Source: Rhodococcus erythropolis NBRC 15567 (GTDB lineage Bacteria; Actinomycetota; Actinomycetes; Mycobacteriales; Mycobacteriaceae). Taken from it: a stretch of DNA of 64,000 nt. The notes under the pieces are model-generated. The model searched no databases and was not told the DNA's origin. It saw nothing but the letters and a program-made list of their open reading frames with translations. The stretch spans positions 57,678 to 121,677 of the forward strand of contig NZ_BCRM01000024.1 in the NCBI RefSeq assembly GCF_001552595.1. The letters run 5' to 3'. The translations under genes were made by a program, and so were the position numbers. This document shows, piece after piece, positions 28,230-38,833 of the stretch (the stretch's first letter is position 1; each line of letters begins with the position of its first letter).

Positions 28230-29330
28230 TCACACCACGCGGCGAGCCTTCATGCCGGCGAAGATCGGGCCGACCTTCACCACGTCACCGAATGTGGGTG
28301 CGTGAAGCATCTGTCCGTTCCCGACATAGATCGCCACATGGCCGGGACCGCCTGCCTGCCAGTTGCCGAACAACAGGTCACCGGGCTGCGCCTGATCCAG
28401 CGGGATCTCGACGCCGACGCCCCACTGTGTCTCCGAGGTCCGGGGCAGAGTCACTCCGGTGGCCGCGTGGATTGCGTACGACGTCAGACCCGAGCAGTCG
28501 AACCCGCCCATCGAGGGCCCGTTGATGTTTCCGCCGCCCCACACGTACGGCAATCCGAGAAACTTCAGACCGGCCTCGACGACGCCGCCAACGGCAGCGG
28601 CGAGGTTGTTGTAGTCGAAGGGTGCGAGCATCAGAGCGAACGAGTCCTGCAACGATTTGATCTGTGCGACAAACGGAGCGGCGACCGCCTGCTCCGCGGG
28701 AACCTCGCCCGCCTTGTCGGCGGGGACGCCGCCCGCTTCGCGAACTGCGTCCGGCCCGACGTCGTAGGCAGCGAGCGCGAGGTCGACGGTATCGCCCTCG
28801 ACCTCACCGGACTTCTGCCAGGACTGCGCTTGCTTCACGAGATCGCACAACCGGTATCCGGTTGTCATCACCGGATCGGCAACGCCCAGGATGTCCATCT
28901 TTCCGTCGCCGTCACCGTCCTTGCCGTATGCCGTCCACGCTGCGGTGGTGAAGCGGCCAGGCCCGCGCCCACCTTCCGGTGAGATGTCGGTATCGGGTCC
29001 GTACTTGAATCCGTTCTCGACCGAGTACAGCGAAGCGATCACCGCGGGCGTGATCTCCGAGCACAGAGCACCGGCCTTCTTGATCCACGGCGCGAACACC
29101 GCCACCGCTCCGACGGGCGCCAATGTCGCTCCCGGAAAGTTGGAGGGTACGGAAGGCACGATTCCCTCAGGTGTGTCCTGAGTTCGTGCCGGTCCGTTCC
29201 AGGCTGCAAGTGAGACTGCAGCATTCGAAGACTCGTTCTTCTCGACTTGTGCGGGCGCTCCGAGAGTTCCACTCATCACGCCCAGTGCGGTGCCGATCGA
29301 CACAGCGATCGCCAGGACACCGACTGCCAT
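28230..29330 (-). CDS. Exported transglycosylase-like and NlpC/P60 peptidoglycan hydrolase
   Basis: 366-residue two-domain cell-wall enzyme with an N-terminal signal/anchor helix (residues 3-24). A lytic-transglycosylase-like domain spans about 80-200, with Glu105 in LYSVENGFKYG as the candidate catalytic acid and a D/G-rich GKDGDGDGKMD loop that could bind calcium. The C-terminal NlpC/P60 domain has Cys279 (GGFDCSGLTSYA), His331 (GHVAIYVG) and His343 (MLHAP). It would cut both glycan and peptide of peptidoglycan. No c-di-AMP riboswitch pattern was recognised in the 205-bp leader. Confidence 0.92.
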   Translation of the reverse strand: MAVGVLAIAVSIGTALGVMSGTLGAPAQVEKNESSNAAVSLAAWNGPARTQDTPEGIVPSVPSNFPGATLAPVGAVAVFAPWIKKAGALCSEITPAVIASLYSVENGFKYGPDTDISPEGGRGPGRFTTAAWTAYGKDGDGDGKMDILGVADPVMTTGYRLCDLVKQAQSWQKSGEVEGDTVDLALAAYDVGPDAVREAGGVPADKAGEVPAEQAVAAPFVAQIKSLQDSFALMLAPFDYNNLAAAVGGVVEAGLKFLGLPYVWGGGNINGPSMGGFDCSGLTSYAIHAATGVTLPRTSETQWGVGVEIPLDQAQPGDLLFGNWQAGGPGHVAIYVGNGQMLHAPTFGDVVKVGPIFAGMKARRVV

Positions 29331-29535
29331 CCGAACCTCCGATAAACCTCTGAAAATCTACGTACGTGGTCGTACCCGAAACTTGTCGGTGCGAACATCT
29401 ACCCTTTCGAACATGCATTCGACACGGCTCAGTCTCGCGACTCCTGTAACCAATGTCTCATTTATCTCGGTGGGCGTTACGCAAATGACTACAGACACCA
29501 AGGCTTTTCTCAGGTTCGGCGTGCAAGCTGAGTGC

Positions 29536-29781
29536 ATGAGCGACGATCGGCCACGACCCGCCCGGGGACGCACTACGGTGTATCGACCCGTTCGCCTCGC
29601 CCTCGCAGCCACGGCTGTGGCGGGAGCGCTCGCAAGCGGCGGACTTTCACTCGTTTCTTCTCCCACTGCCACGGCACTCGCGCCGGACACCTCGGCTTCT
29701 CACACCAAGAATCCCGTAGCGAAGCGGCCCGTCGTGGTCGCCGGATTCGGAACCCCGGACGCCGTCTCCAACGGTTCGTGA
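29536..29781 (+). CDS. Small exported protein, coupled to ApbE-like gene
   Basis: 81-residue ORF with a basic N-terminus, a hydrophobic signal-like helix (about 22-44, RLALAATAVAGALASGGLSL) and a short Ala/Pro/Val-rich tail ending DAVSNGS. Its TGA overlaps the GTG start of the ApbE-like gene (GTGA). Either it is a genuine small secreted protein translated with its neighbour, or it is the detached signal sequence of an ApbE protein after a frameshift. No homology is recognised beyond the signal peptide. Confidence 0.5.
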   Translation: MSDDRPRPARGRTTVYRPVRLALAATAVAGALASGGLSLVSSPTATALAPDTSASHTKNPVAKRPVVVAGFGTPDAVSNGS

Positions 29782-30572
29782 GCACTCCGCGCTCGGCCTC
29801 CGAGTGGCTCACGTGGGGTGTGCAGGCCCGGGTTGTCGTCACCGACCCTGATGTCCTTCCCTCCGCGGCCAGCCTGGTTCGCGGATACCTCACCGCTGCC
29901 GACGCTGCCACCAATCGAGATCGTGCCGACTCCGAGATTCGTACCTATGTCAGCGCCGCGAGCAACGTCGACGGCGTCGCCGTGACTCCGATGTTCGCGC
30001 ACTTCCTCGAAGACGCGTTGGCCGTCGCACGACTGACCGACGGCAAACTCACGCCGACGGCCGGGTCGGCAGACCCTCACTCCTGGTGGAAGATCCGCGT
30101 CGAGAACAACCGCGTGTACAGCCCGGACGACGTCGTTCTCGATCTGTCCGCGACGGCCCGCGCCAGTTCAGCGGACCACTGCGCGGCATCCACCGCCACG
30201 CTTCTCGGGTGCGGAGTACTGGTCGGCCTCGGCGGGGACATCGCGGTTGCCGGCCCGGCGCCGGAAGACGGCTGGCAGATTCAGGTTCAAGACCTGCCCG
30301 GCGACCCGACGTGCCAGGTAGCGCTTCCTTCCGACTGCGGGATCGCCACGGCCAGCACCGTCAAACCACTGCACCGCGAATCGACGGCGACGCCGATGTG
30401 GCGCACGGTGTCGGTGATTGCATCTTCCTGCGCCCAAGCCGCCGCATTCAGTCGGGTTGCGGTCGGCATGGGCGGTTCGGCCATCGACTGGCTACATCAA
30501 CTCGACGTACCCGCCAGGCTGGTCGACCAGGAGTACCGCGTAACGGTTCTGGGCGGCTGGCCTGACGAGTAA
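29778..30572 (+). CDS. ApbE-like FAD:protein FMN transferase, lacking own signal
   Basis: 264-residue protein with the ApbE fold: STPRSASEWLTWGVQARVVVTD at the start, then LTAADAATNRDRADSEI (the Asp-rich segment of the N-terminal half), VLDLSATA, and GGDIAVAG, which matches the conserved nucleotide-binding GGD motif. ApbE transfers FMN from FAD to a Thr of exported flavoproteins. Homologues are usually exported, but this ORF has no signal peptide, which fits the split with the preceding 81-residue ORF. It is convergent with ilvA (6 bp between stops). Confidence 0.75.
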   Translation: MSTPRSASEWLTWGVQARVVVTDPDVLPSAASLVRGYLTAADAATNRDRADSEIRTYVSAASNVDGVAVTPMFAHFLEDALAVARLTDGKLTPTAGSADPHSWWKIRVENNRVYSPDDVVLDLSATARASSADHCAASTATLLGCGVLVGLGGDIAVAGPAPEDGWQIQVQDLPGDPTCQVALPSDCGIATASTVKPLHRESTATPMWRTVSVIASSCAQAAAFSRVAVGMGGSAIDWLHQLDVPARLVDQEYRVTVLGGWPDE

Positions 30573-30578
30573 GTCGCG

Positions 30579-31790
30579 TCAGTTCTGAAGTCGTACGGCG
30601 TAGCCGGCACGGTCGAAGGCGGTGAGAAGTTCCGCCTTGTTGTCCGGACCCCGCGTCTCGACGGTGAGGAAGACTTCCACTTCGTCGAGCGCGAGTTCGC
30701 CACCGGTACGGGAATGGATGACGTCGACCACGCTGGCGCCGTTCGCCCGAACCACTTCGAGCAACGAGACCAGTGCGCCCGGCCGATCGTCGATGGTGAT
30801 GTGAACGCCGAGGAACCGTCCGGCCGCTCGCAGACCGTGCGAGATGACGTGCGTGAGAAGTAGCGGATCGATGTTGCCGCCGGAAAGCACGGCGCACACC
30901 GGCCCTGTCAGTCCCAGCTCCTCCGGAGAGCAGGTCATCAAGGCCGCAACGGCCGCAACGCCGGCCGGTTCGACGATGAGCTTGGCGCGTTCGAGGCACA
31001 GCAGGAGCGCTTTGGACAGCGCTTCCTCGCTGACCGTCACCACGGCATCGACATGGGCGGCAACTTCGGCGAACGGAACCTCGCCCGGGCAGCCAACGGC
31101 GATACCGTCTGCCATCGTGGACATCGACGCCAAGGCGGTCGGCTTCCCGGCTGCCAACGACGCCGGCCAGGCAGCCGCGGTCTCGGCCTGCACTCCGACG
31201 ATGCGGACCTGCGGGCGTACAGCTTTGACTGCTGCGGCCACTCCGGCGATCAACCCGCCGCCGCCGGTGGGGACGAGGATAGTGCCGACCTCAGGCAGTT
31301 GCTCGAGGATTTCGAGCCCCACAGTCCCCTGCCCCGCCACGACGTCCTCGTGATCGAACGGGTGGACCAGAACCGCTCCGGTCCGGTCCGCGAATTCGCG
31401 AGCGGCCACGAGCGCGTCGTCGACAGTCGAACCGTGCAGGTGGACCTGAGCTCCATATGCCTTGGTGGCCACCAACTTCGGCAGCGGCGCACCCGTCGGC
31501 ATGAAGACGGTCGACTTGATTCCCAGTTCTGTTGCAGACCAGGCAACTCCCTGCGCATGGTTACCGGCACTGGCCGCCACCACGCCCGCTGCCCGTTCCT
31601 CTGCGGAAAGATTGGCAATGCGGTTGTACGCACCGCGCGGTTTGAAAGAGCCGGTGCGCTGCAGGTTTTCACATTTCAAGCTCACGGCGAAGCCGGTGGT
31701 TTCGGACAACACTCGCGAGGCCACGACCGGGGTACGTCGCATGACCGGGGCGAGCAGTTGCTGTGCAGCCTTTATCTGTTCGAGATTCAC
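30579..31790 (-). CDS. ilvA: Threonine ammonia-lyase with ACT domain
   Basis: Deaminates threonine to 2-oxobutanoate, the entry to isoleucine synthesis. The 403-residue PLP enzyme has Lys50 in GSFKPRGAY, AGNHAQGVAW and the GGGGLIAG phosphate loop. A C-terminal ACT-like domain (VHITIDDRPGALVSLLEVVRANGA) resembles the shorter, TIGR01127-type actinobacterial enzyme. GTG 31790 has TGGAGG upstream. A 412-residue alternative would start inside the metB terminator hairpin and is rejected. Confidence 0.93.
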   Translation of the reverse strand: MNLEQIKAAQQLLAPVMRRTPVVASRVLSETTGFAVSLKCENLQRTGSFKPRGAYNRIANLSAEERAAGVVAASAGNHAQGVAWSATELGIKSTVFMPTGAPLPKLVATKAYGAQVHLHGSTVDDALVAAREFADRTGAVLVHPFDHEDVVAGQGTVGLEILEQLPEVGTILVPTGGGGLIAGVAAAVKAVRPQVRIVGVQAETAAAWPASLAAGKPTALASMSTMADGIAVGCPGEVPFAEVAAHVDAVVTVSEEALSKALLLCLERAKLIVEPAGVAAVAALMTCSPEELGLTGPVCAVLSGGNIDPLLLTHVISHGLRAAGRFLGVHITIDDRPGALVSLLEVVRANGASVVDVIHSRTGGELALDEVEVFLTVETRGPDNKAELLTAFDRAGYAVRLQN

Positions 31791-31800
31791 GCATGCCTCC

Positions 31801-31842
31801 AGAAAGTGCGCCTCCACACCCTCGTGAGGTGTGAAGGCGCAC
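31801..31842 (-). terminator. metB terminator hairpin
   Basis: 15-bp stem with one mismatch (31806-31820 with 31828-31842). On the minus strand it is followed by TTTCT, 36 bp past the metB stop and just before the ilvA ribosome site. It could partly isolate ilvA from metB or act as an attenuator. Confidence 0.7.
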
Positions 31843-31877
31843 TGCAGATTCGAAGTCGAATTACTGTAGAGCGACGA

Positions 31878-33050
31878 TCAGGACAGCGCTTGCTCGATGT
31901 CGCCGACCAGGTCGGAAGCGTCTTCGATGCCGACCGACAGGCGAACCAGATCGTCGGGAACCTCGAGAGCGGAACCGGCCGTCGAGGCGTGGGTCATCGC
32001 GCCGGGGAACTCGATGAGGGATTCGACGCCGCCGAGAGATTCTGCCAGCGTGAAGATCTCGGTGCGCGAGCACAGGTCGAGAGCTGCCGCCTTGCCGCCC
32101 TTGAGGCGGACGGAGATCATGCCGCCGAAGCGTCGCATCTGCTTGGCCGCGACCTTGTGTGACGGATGCGAAGCCAGGCCCGGGTAGATGACGCTGGCAA
32201 CCGCGGGGTGGCCGTCGAGCAATTCGACAACCTTCTCCGCGTTGTCACTGTGACGCTCCATGCGCAGCGCCAGTGTCTTGATTCCGCGCAACGTCAGGAA
32301 CGCGTCGAACGGGCCGGGAACGCCGCCGGATCCGTTCTGCAGGAACGCAAACGCGGTATCCAGTTCTTCGTCGTTGCAGACGAGAGCGCCACCGACCACA
32401 TCGGAGTGTCCGCCGATGTACTTGGTCGTGGAGTGCAGCGCGATGTCGGCACCGAGCTGCAGCGGCTGCTGCAGGTACGGCGACGCGAAGGTGTTGTCCA
32501 CCACGATCTTTGCGTTGCCCTCGTGGGCGACCTCGGCAAGGAGCTCGATGTCACCGATATTGAGCAGCGGGTTCGTGGGCGTCTCGACCCAGACCAGCTT
32601 GGTGTTGGACTTCATCGCCGCGCGCACCGCATCGACGTCGGACACCGGAGCCGGGGTGTACTCGATCCCCCACTGCGTGAACACCTTGTCGATGAGACGG
32701 AAGGTTCCGCCGTACGCGTCGTCGGGGATGACCAGGTGATCGCCCGGTCGAAGTACCGAACGGAGCAGGCAGTCGGTGGCCGCCATTCCCGAACTGAACG
32801 CTCGGCCGTAGGTTCCGGATTCGAGCGCGGCAAGGTTCGCCTCGAGCGGGCGACGGGTGGGGTTGCCCGTTCGCGCGTACTCGAAGCCACTGCGCATTCC
32901 ACCGACGCCGTCTTGGGCGAAGGTGGAACTTGCGTAGATCGGCACGTTGACCGCGCCGGTCAACGGATCGGGTTCGTAACCCGCATGCACCGCTTTCGTG
33001 GAGAAACCCTGCCAGCTGATGTTGTCGGCCTTGCTGCGTTGCTCACTCAT
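31878..33050 (-). CDS. metB: Cystathionine gamma-synthase
   Basis: Couples an acylated homoserine with cysteine to give cystathionine (trans-sulfuration to methionine). The 390-residue Cys/Met-metabolism PLP enzyme has the PLP lysine in ALHSTTKYIGGHSD (Lys210), FASPYLQQPL and the SSGMAATD motif. It follows cbs by 44 bp on the same strand, so forward and reverse trans-sulfuration genes are co-transcribed, as in mycobacteria. A cystathionine gamma-lyase activity cannot be excluded. Confidence 0.92.
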   Translation of the reverse strand: MSEQRSKADNISWQGFSTKAVHAGYEPDPLTGAVNVPIYASSTFAQDGVGGMRSGFEYARTGNPTRRPLEANLAALESGTYGRAFSSGMAATDCLLRSVLRPGDHLVIPDDAYGGTFRLIDKVFTQWGIEYTPAPVSDVDAVRAAMKSNTKLVWVETPTNPLLNIGDIELLAEVAHEGNAKIVVDNTFASPYLQQPLQLGADIALHSTTKYIGGHSDVVGGALVCNDEELDTAFAFLQNGSGGVPGPFDAFLTLRGIKTLALRMERHSDNAEKVVELLDGHPAVASVIYPGLASHPSHKVAAKQMRRFGGMISVRLKGGKAAALDLCSRTEIFTLAESLGGVESLIEFPGAMTHASTAGSALEVPDDLVRLSVGIEDASDLVGDIEQALS

Positions 33051-33094
33051 GGTCCCCAGCCTAATGGCGCCGGCACCGGCGCAGGAATCCGTAC

Positions 33095-34480
<1,386 letters not shown>

Positions 34481-34560
34481 TCGTCCATGTTCCCAGATGA
34501 AAGAAAACGGTGCGCGCGGACGTCGGGCGAAGGTGGTGCAATCCGGCTAGATTGGCAAGT

Positions 34561-35523
34561 GTGAGTCGAACCGGACTGAAAGCGTCGGTGGCCACGGTGG
34601 TGGCCGGATCGAGTGCAGGCACGCTCTCCTGGTTGGGCTACAACTATCTGATGTCGCAGGCGGGGGCGGCCCGCGGGGTGATCGGTCGCAATATCGCCAA
34701 GCCACCCGAGGCGGACGGGGTGTACGCACCCGGCGCCGACAACCCGGAACTCTGGTGGCGGGCCGTGCCCTTCGATCTCCACTTGATGATCTTCGGCGAT
34801 TCGTCTGCGGCCGGCGTCGGCGCGCTGACGGCGTCGGAAGTTCCGGGTGTGCAGGTCGCGAAGCTGCTTGCGAGTGAAACCGGGAAGCGAATCCGTTTGA
34901 GCACCAAGGCCATCGGCGGCGCCACCTCACGCGGGTTGAGTGGGCAGGTCGACGCCATGTTCGTCGCCGGCCCTCCCCCGGACGCTGCCGTGATCCTGAT
35001 CGGCGCCAACGACGTCACGGCGAAGAACGCAATTCATGCTTCGGCAAAACGCCTCGGCGACGCGGTACGACGGCTACGCGAGAGTGGCGCCGTCGTTGTT
35101 GTCGGCACCTGCCCGGATCTGGGGGTGGTCACGGCTATCCCACAACCACTGCGCTCCGTGGTGCGTGAATGGGGTCATCGTCTCGCGCTCGCCCAGGCGT
35201 CCGCGACCAGAAACGCCGGGGGTCATCCCGTTCCACTAGCCGACCTGCTGGCCAAGGAATTCCTGGCCTCGCCCGACACGATGTTCTCGGCTGATCGTTT
35301 CCACCCGTCGGCGGCCGGCTACGAGCTCGCGGCGAAGCAGATCGTCCCGGTTCTCGCGTCGGCTCTGGGTGAGTGGCAGGGTGGCCCGCTACCCGAACTT
35401 CCCCACGTCTCGGAGGCGGCGCAAGCTCGCACCGTCGCGACCCGACTGACGGCAGCGGCAACTCAGTGGAAAGCCTTCGCGAGACGCACCAAACCCGCAG
35501 TTCAGCGCCCCGACGTCAACTGA
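34561..35523 (+). CDS. SGNH/GDSL-type esterase, membrane-anchored
   Basis: 320-residue protein with an N-terminal hydrophobic signal/anchor (about residues 7-33). The SGNH hydrolase domain has block I LMIFGDSSAAGVGA (nucleophile Ser81), GANDVT (block III) and DRFHPSAAGY (Asp-x-x-His block V). It probably acts on esters outside the membrane, perhaps on envelope lipids or carbohydrates. GTG 34561 is chosen because upstream codons (from 34510) give no sensible signal. It occupies the Rv1075c-like position between cbs and the thiolase. Confidence 0.9.
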   Translation: MSRTGLKASVATVVAGSSAGTLSWLGYNYLMSQAGAARGVIGRNIAKPPEADGVYAPGADNPELWWRAVPFDLHLMIFGDSSAAGVGALTASEVPGVQVAKLLASETGKRIRLSTKAIGGATSRGLSGQVDAMFVAGPPPDAAVILIGANDVTAKNAIHASAKRLGDAVRRLRESGAVVVVGTCPDLGVVTAIPQPLRSVVREWGHRLALAQASATRNAGGHPVPLADLLAKEFLASPDTMFSADRFHPSAAGYELAAKQIVPVLASALGEWQGGPLPELPHVSEAAQARTVATRLTAAATQWKAFARRTKPAVQRPDVN

Positions 35524-35644
35524 GTGAGACTGCGTGACCACCATCTGGGAGCGGCAACGTAAATTGTAAGTCGAAGCTGCATTCAACTTGCCCTGCTCGA
35601 CGGCGTTTCAAGCCGCCCACGAGCAGTACACAAAAGGAGTTTTC

Positions 35645-36862
35645 ATGCCCGAGGCAGTAATCGTCTCAGCAGTACGGTCGCCCATCGGCCGCGCAATGAA
35701 GGGTTCGCTCAAGGACATCCGCCCGGATGACCTCGCAACTCAGATGGTTGCCGCCGCGTTGGCAAAGATCCCCGAGCTCGACCCCACCGAGATCGACGAC
35801 CTCATGCTCGGTTGCGGCCAGCCCGCCGGCCAGTCGGGCTTCAACATCGCCCGCGTCGTCGCCGTTCAGCTCGGCTACGACTTCCTCCCCGGTGTGACGG
35901 TCAACCGTTACTGTTCCTCCTCGCTGCAGACCACCCGGATGGCATTGCACGCCATCCGCGCAGGCGAGGGCGACGTCTTCATCTCCGCCGGCGTCGAGTC
36001 CGTCTCCAGTTTCATCACGGGCAACGCCGACGGCCTACCCAACACCAAGAACCCGCTCTTCGACGCAGCGCAGGCTCGTAGCGCCAAGCTCGCCGAGGGT
36101 GGAGTCGCCTGGACCGATCCTCGCGAAGAGGGCCTGATCCCCGACGTGTACCTGGGCATGGGCCAGACCGCCGAGAACGTCGCTTCGGCCACCGGCATCA
36201 CCCGCGAAGACCAGGACCGCTGGGCAGTGCGCAGTCAGAACCGCGCCGAGGAAGCCATCGCTCGCGGCTTCTTCGAGCGTGAGATCACGCCCGTCACGCT
36301 CGCCGACGGCACCGTCGTCTCCAAGGACGACGGCCCCCGCGCCGGCACCACCTACGAGGGCATCAGCGGCCTCAAGCCCGTCTTCCGCCCCGACGGCACC
36401 GTCACCGCCGGCAACGCCTGCCCGCTCAACGACGGCGCAGCCGCACTGGTGATCATGTCCGACACCAAGGCGAAAGCACTCGGCCTGACCCCGCTCGCTC
36501 GCATCGTCTCCACCGGGGTCTCGGGCCTGTCCCCCGAGATCATGGGCCTCGGCCCGATCCAGGCCGTCAAGAACGCCCTGAAGATCGCCGGCAAGTCGAT
36601 CTCCGACATCGACCTGTTCGAGATCAACGAGGCATTCGCCGTGCAGGTCCTCGGATCCGCTCGCGAACTGGGCATCGAAGAGGACAAGCTCAACATCTCC
36701 GGTGGCGCGATCGCCCTGGGTCACCCCTTCGGTATGACCGGTGCCCGCATCACCAACACCCTGATCAACAACCTGCAGGAGCAGGACAAGACCTTCGGCG
36801 TCGAGACCATGTGTGTCGGCGGCGGACAGGGCATGGCAATGGTGATCGAGCGCCTCAGCTGA
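35645..36862 (+). CDS. fadA: Acetyl-CoA C-acetyltransferase (thiolase)
   Basis: 405-residue thiolase that cleaves 3-ketoacyl-CoA or condenses acetyl-CoA. Catalytic Cys90 is in VTVNRYCSSSLQT, the histidine in ALGHPFGMTGAR, and the second cysteine in ETMCVGGGQGMAMV near the end. It lies where fadA3 lies in mycobacteria, and other fatty-acid genes are close. ATG 35645 has AAAGGAG upstream. Exact chain-length preference is unknown; the symbol is a family-level name. Confidence 0.93.
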   Translation: MPEAVIVSAVRSPIGRAMKGSLKDIRPDDLATQMVAAALAKIPELDPTEIDDLMLGCGQPAGQSGFNIARVVAVQLGYDFLPGVTVNRYCSSSLQTTRMALHAIRAGEGDVFISAGVESVSSFITGNADGLPNTKNPLFDAAQARSAKLAEGGVAWTDPREEGLIPDVYLGMGQTAENVASATGITREDQDRWAVRSQNRAEEAIARGFFEREITPVTLADGTVVSKDDGPRAGTTYEGISGLKPVFRPDGTVTAGNACPLNDGAAALVIMSDTKAKALGLTPLARIVSTGVSGLSPEIMGLGPIQAVKNALKIAGKSISDIDLFEINEAFAVQVLGSARELGIEEDKLNISGGAIALGHPFGMTGARITNTLINNLQEQDKTFGVETMCVGGGQGMAMVIERLS

Positions 36863-36877
36863 TCCCCTGAGCACGTA

Positions 36878-36915
36878 GAAAGCGGCCGCCCGGCTTCTGC
36901 CGGGCGGCCGCTTTC
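36878..36915. terminator. Bidirectional terminator, thiolase/enoyl-CoA hydratase
   Basis: Perfect 17-bp GC-rich stem (36878-36894 with 36899-36915), loop TTCT, between the convergent thiolase and enoyl-CoA hydratase genes. Confidence 0.92.
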
Positions 36916-36928
36916 GTATGGTCGTTTT

Positions 36929-37684
36929 TCAGGTAGTCGTGAATTTCCGAGCAAAACTCCCCAACTCGCGAATCAACGCTCGTGCAGCGTCGTCCTCACG
37001 CTGGACAGCGGCGCGGGCTTCGTCGGCCCAACCGTGGCGGAGCAGTCGCTTGGCGGCAAGGACTGCCGGTCCGATGTTGGCGGCAATCTGCTCGGCACTC
37101 TCGCGGGCACGTGCCTGTACCTGGTCGGCCGGTACGGCGGCCGTCGCCAGTCCGTAGGCGGCAGCTTCGACGCCGCTGAGCCACCGGGCCAACAGGATCA
37201 GCTCGGCGGCGCGCTGTGTTCCGATCACCTTGGGCAGCAACCAACTACTGGCAGCTTCGGGAGCTGTACCCAGCGACGTGAACGGTGCCCGCAGACGTGC
37301 GTCCTCGGCAACGTAGACGACGTCGCAGTAAAGCAGCATGGTCAGGCCGATACCGACGGCAGCGCCGTGTACCGCGGCGATCAAGGGCTTCGGGAAATCC
37401 ACCAGCGCGACGATCAGCGGCGCGAATGCGTGGCCGAAGTCGGCGTTGTCTGCGCCTGGTTCGGCGAGTGCGCGTAGGTCGACGCCACTGGAAAATGCCT
37501 TGCCTGCGCCCTCGACGATCACCACGGCCACGGCCTCGTCCGACGCCGCGTCGTCAAGCGCCTTGGTCAACGCTCGAAAGCCGGCCGCATCGAAAGCGTT
37601 CAGGCGGCCCGGATTGTTGAAGGTCAGCGTTCGCACTGCTCCGGCATCCGCCACCAGCACGGGTTCGGTGGTGTTTGTCGACAT
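36929..37684 (-). CDS. Enoyl-CoA hydratase/isomerase family protein
   Basis: 251-residue crotonase-fold enzyme with oxyanion-hole segments GAGKAFSSGVDLRAL and HGAAVGIGLTMLLYCD. At the catalytic site it reads FTSLGTAPEAASSWLLP, i.e. a single acidic residue in the PEA context. This looks more like delta3-delta2-enoyl-CoA isomerases or PaaG/EchA-like proteins than a classical two-glutamate hydratase. ATG 37684 has GGGGAG upstream; an upstream start at 37753 has no support. Confidence 0.9.
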   Translation of the reverse strand: MSTNTTEPVLVADAGAVRTLTFNNPGRLNAFDAAGFRALTKALDDAASDEAVAVVIVEGAGKAFSSGVDLRALAEPGADNADFGHAFAPLIVALVDFPKPLIAAVHGAAVGIGLTMLLYCDVVYVAEDARLRAPFTSLGTAPEAASSWLLPKVIGTQRAAELILLARWLSGVEAAAYGLATAAVPADQVQARARESAEQIAANIGPAVLAAKRLLRHGWADEARAAVQREDDAARALIRELGSFARKFTTT

Positions 37685-37753
37685 TCGCTCCCCTTCGCTC
37701 CAAACCAAGCAGTTGCTAGGCATCCAAGCACCGTAACCGCCCACAGACGACAA

Positions 37754-37781
37754 AAGAAGGGCCCCTCGCGGGGCCCTTCTT
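37754..37781 (-). terminator. Terminator of the Bax-inhibitor-1 gene
   Basis: Perfect 12-bp stem (37754-37765 with 37770-37781), TCGC loop, followed on the minus strand by TTGTCG. It lies 24 bp after the gene's stop codon. Confidence 0.85.
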
Positions 37782-37804
37782 CGTGTTACGGAACGACTCG
37801 AGAA

Positions 37805-38665
37805 CTAGTCGTTGTTGAAGTAGCTCAGTAGACGCAGGATCTCGACGTACAGCCAGACCAAGGTGACGGTGAGGCCGAATGCGACGCCCCAGGCTGCCTT
37901 CTCGGGCGCCTGTGCGCGGATCAGCTGATCAGCGGCATCGAAGTCGAGCAGGAAGCTGAAGGCTGCGATGCCGATGCAAACGAGGCTGAAGATGATGGCG
38001 AGCGTTCCGCCGTCACGCAGTCCCAGCCCGCCGTCGACGAAGAAGCTCGCGACGAGGTTGCCGAGCGCCAGAACGACAACGCCGATCAACGCGCCGATGA
38101 TCATTCGCGTCAGACGCGGTGTCACCCGAATCGCGCCGGTCTTGTAAACCACGAGCATGCCGAAGAACACGCCGAATGTTCCGAGGACCGCCTGAGCGAT
38201 CAGTGCCGATCCGCCGACGCCACCGAATTGAATATCGGTGAACATGAACGACAGCGCACCGAGGAACAGACCCTCGGCGACGGCGTACGCCAACACGATT
38301 GCCGGGTTGTCCATCTTGCGGCCGAACGTCGCGACCAGAACCAGAACGAGGCCGACGAGACCGCCGCCGATGACCAGCGGGGTAGCGAGGTCGACGTTGT
38401 TGTTGACCAGGAAGTACGACACCAGTGCCGAGATCGTCAGCACACCGAGCGTGATGCCCGTCTTGGTGACGACGTCGTCGATCGTCATGGCCCGCGAGGT
38501 GGGACCGGTCTGGTACGGCTCGGCCGGAGCGTACTGCGGCTGACCGAACTGCTGGGTTGCCTGCGAGGCGCCCGCCGTCGCAGATCCGAACGAGGCGTAT
38601 CCGTTGCCCTCTTGCTTGGGCAGATTGCGGAACACCGGGTTGCTGGTGGTGCGCACCGTGATCAT
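37805..38665 (-). CDS. Bax inhibitor-1/YccA family membrane protein
   Basis: 286-residue protein with a soluble ~75-residue N-terminus (MITVRTTSNPVFRNLP start, Gln/Tyr-rich linker) and seven hydrophobic helices from about residue 80. The BI-1/YccA features FLLDFDAADQLIRAQAPEKAAWGVAFGLTV and VWLYVEILRLL are near the C-terminus. Family members are pH-sensitive calcium-leak channels or proteases' modulators; the role here is unknown. It resembles the actinobacterial Rv1072-like group. Confidence 0.88.
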   Translation of the reverse strand: MITVRTTSNPVFRNLPKQEGNGYASFGSATAGASQATQQFGQPQYAPAEPYQTGPTSRAMTIDDVVTKTGITLGVLTISALVSYFLVNNNVDLATPLVIGGGLVGLVLVLVATFGRKMDNPAIVLAYAVAEGLFLGALSFMFTDIQFGGVGGSALIAQAVLGTFGVFFGMLVVYKTGAIRVTPRLTRMIIGALIGVVVLALGNLVASFFVDGGLGLRDGGTLAIIFSLVCIGIAAFSFLLDFDAADQLIRAQAPEKAAWGVAFGLTVTLVWLYVEILRLLSYFNND

Positions 38666-38833
38666 CCCTTCATCGTGGTGGCCTACGACGGGTGCGTCGC
38701 GGGTTCGCCGTACGGATCCGAGTTTCCGACACGGTCCGTGTACCTAACTAAAAGTAAAGCACTCGTAATTTACAACGTCGAAGCGTCGGTTGTAGTTCCC
38801 GGCGCATTTCCGGAAGATCAACACTCTTCGATA

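Noticed and set aside
31801..31842. 412-residue start for IlvA
   Set aside because: The start would fall in the metB terminator hairpin and has no RBS; GTG 31790 with TGGAGG is better.
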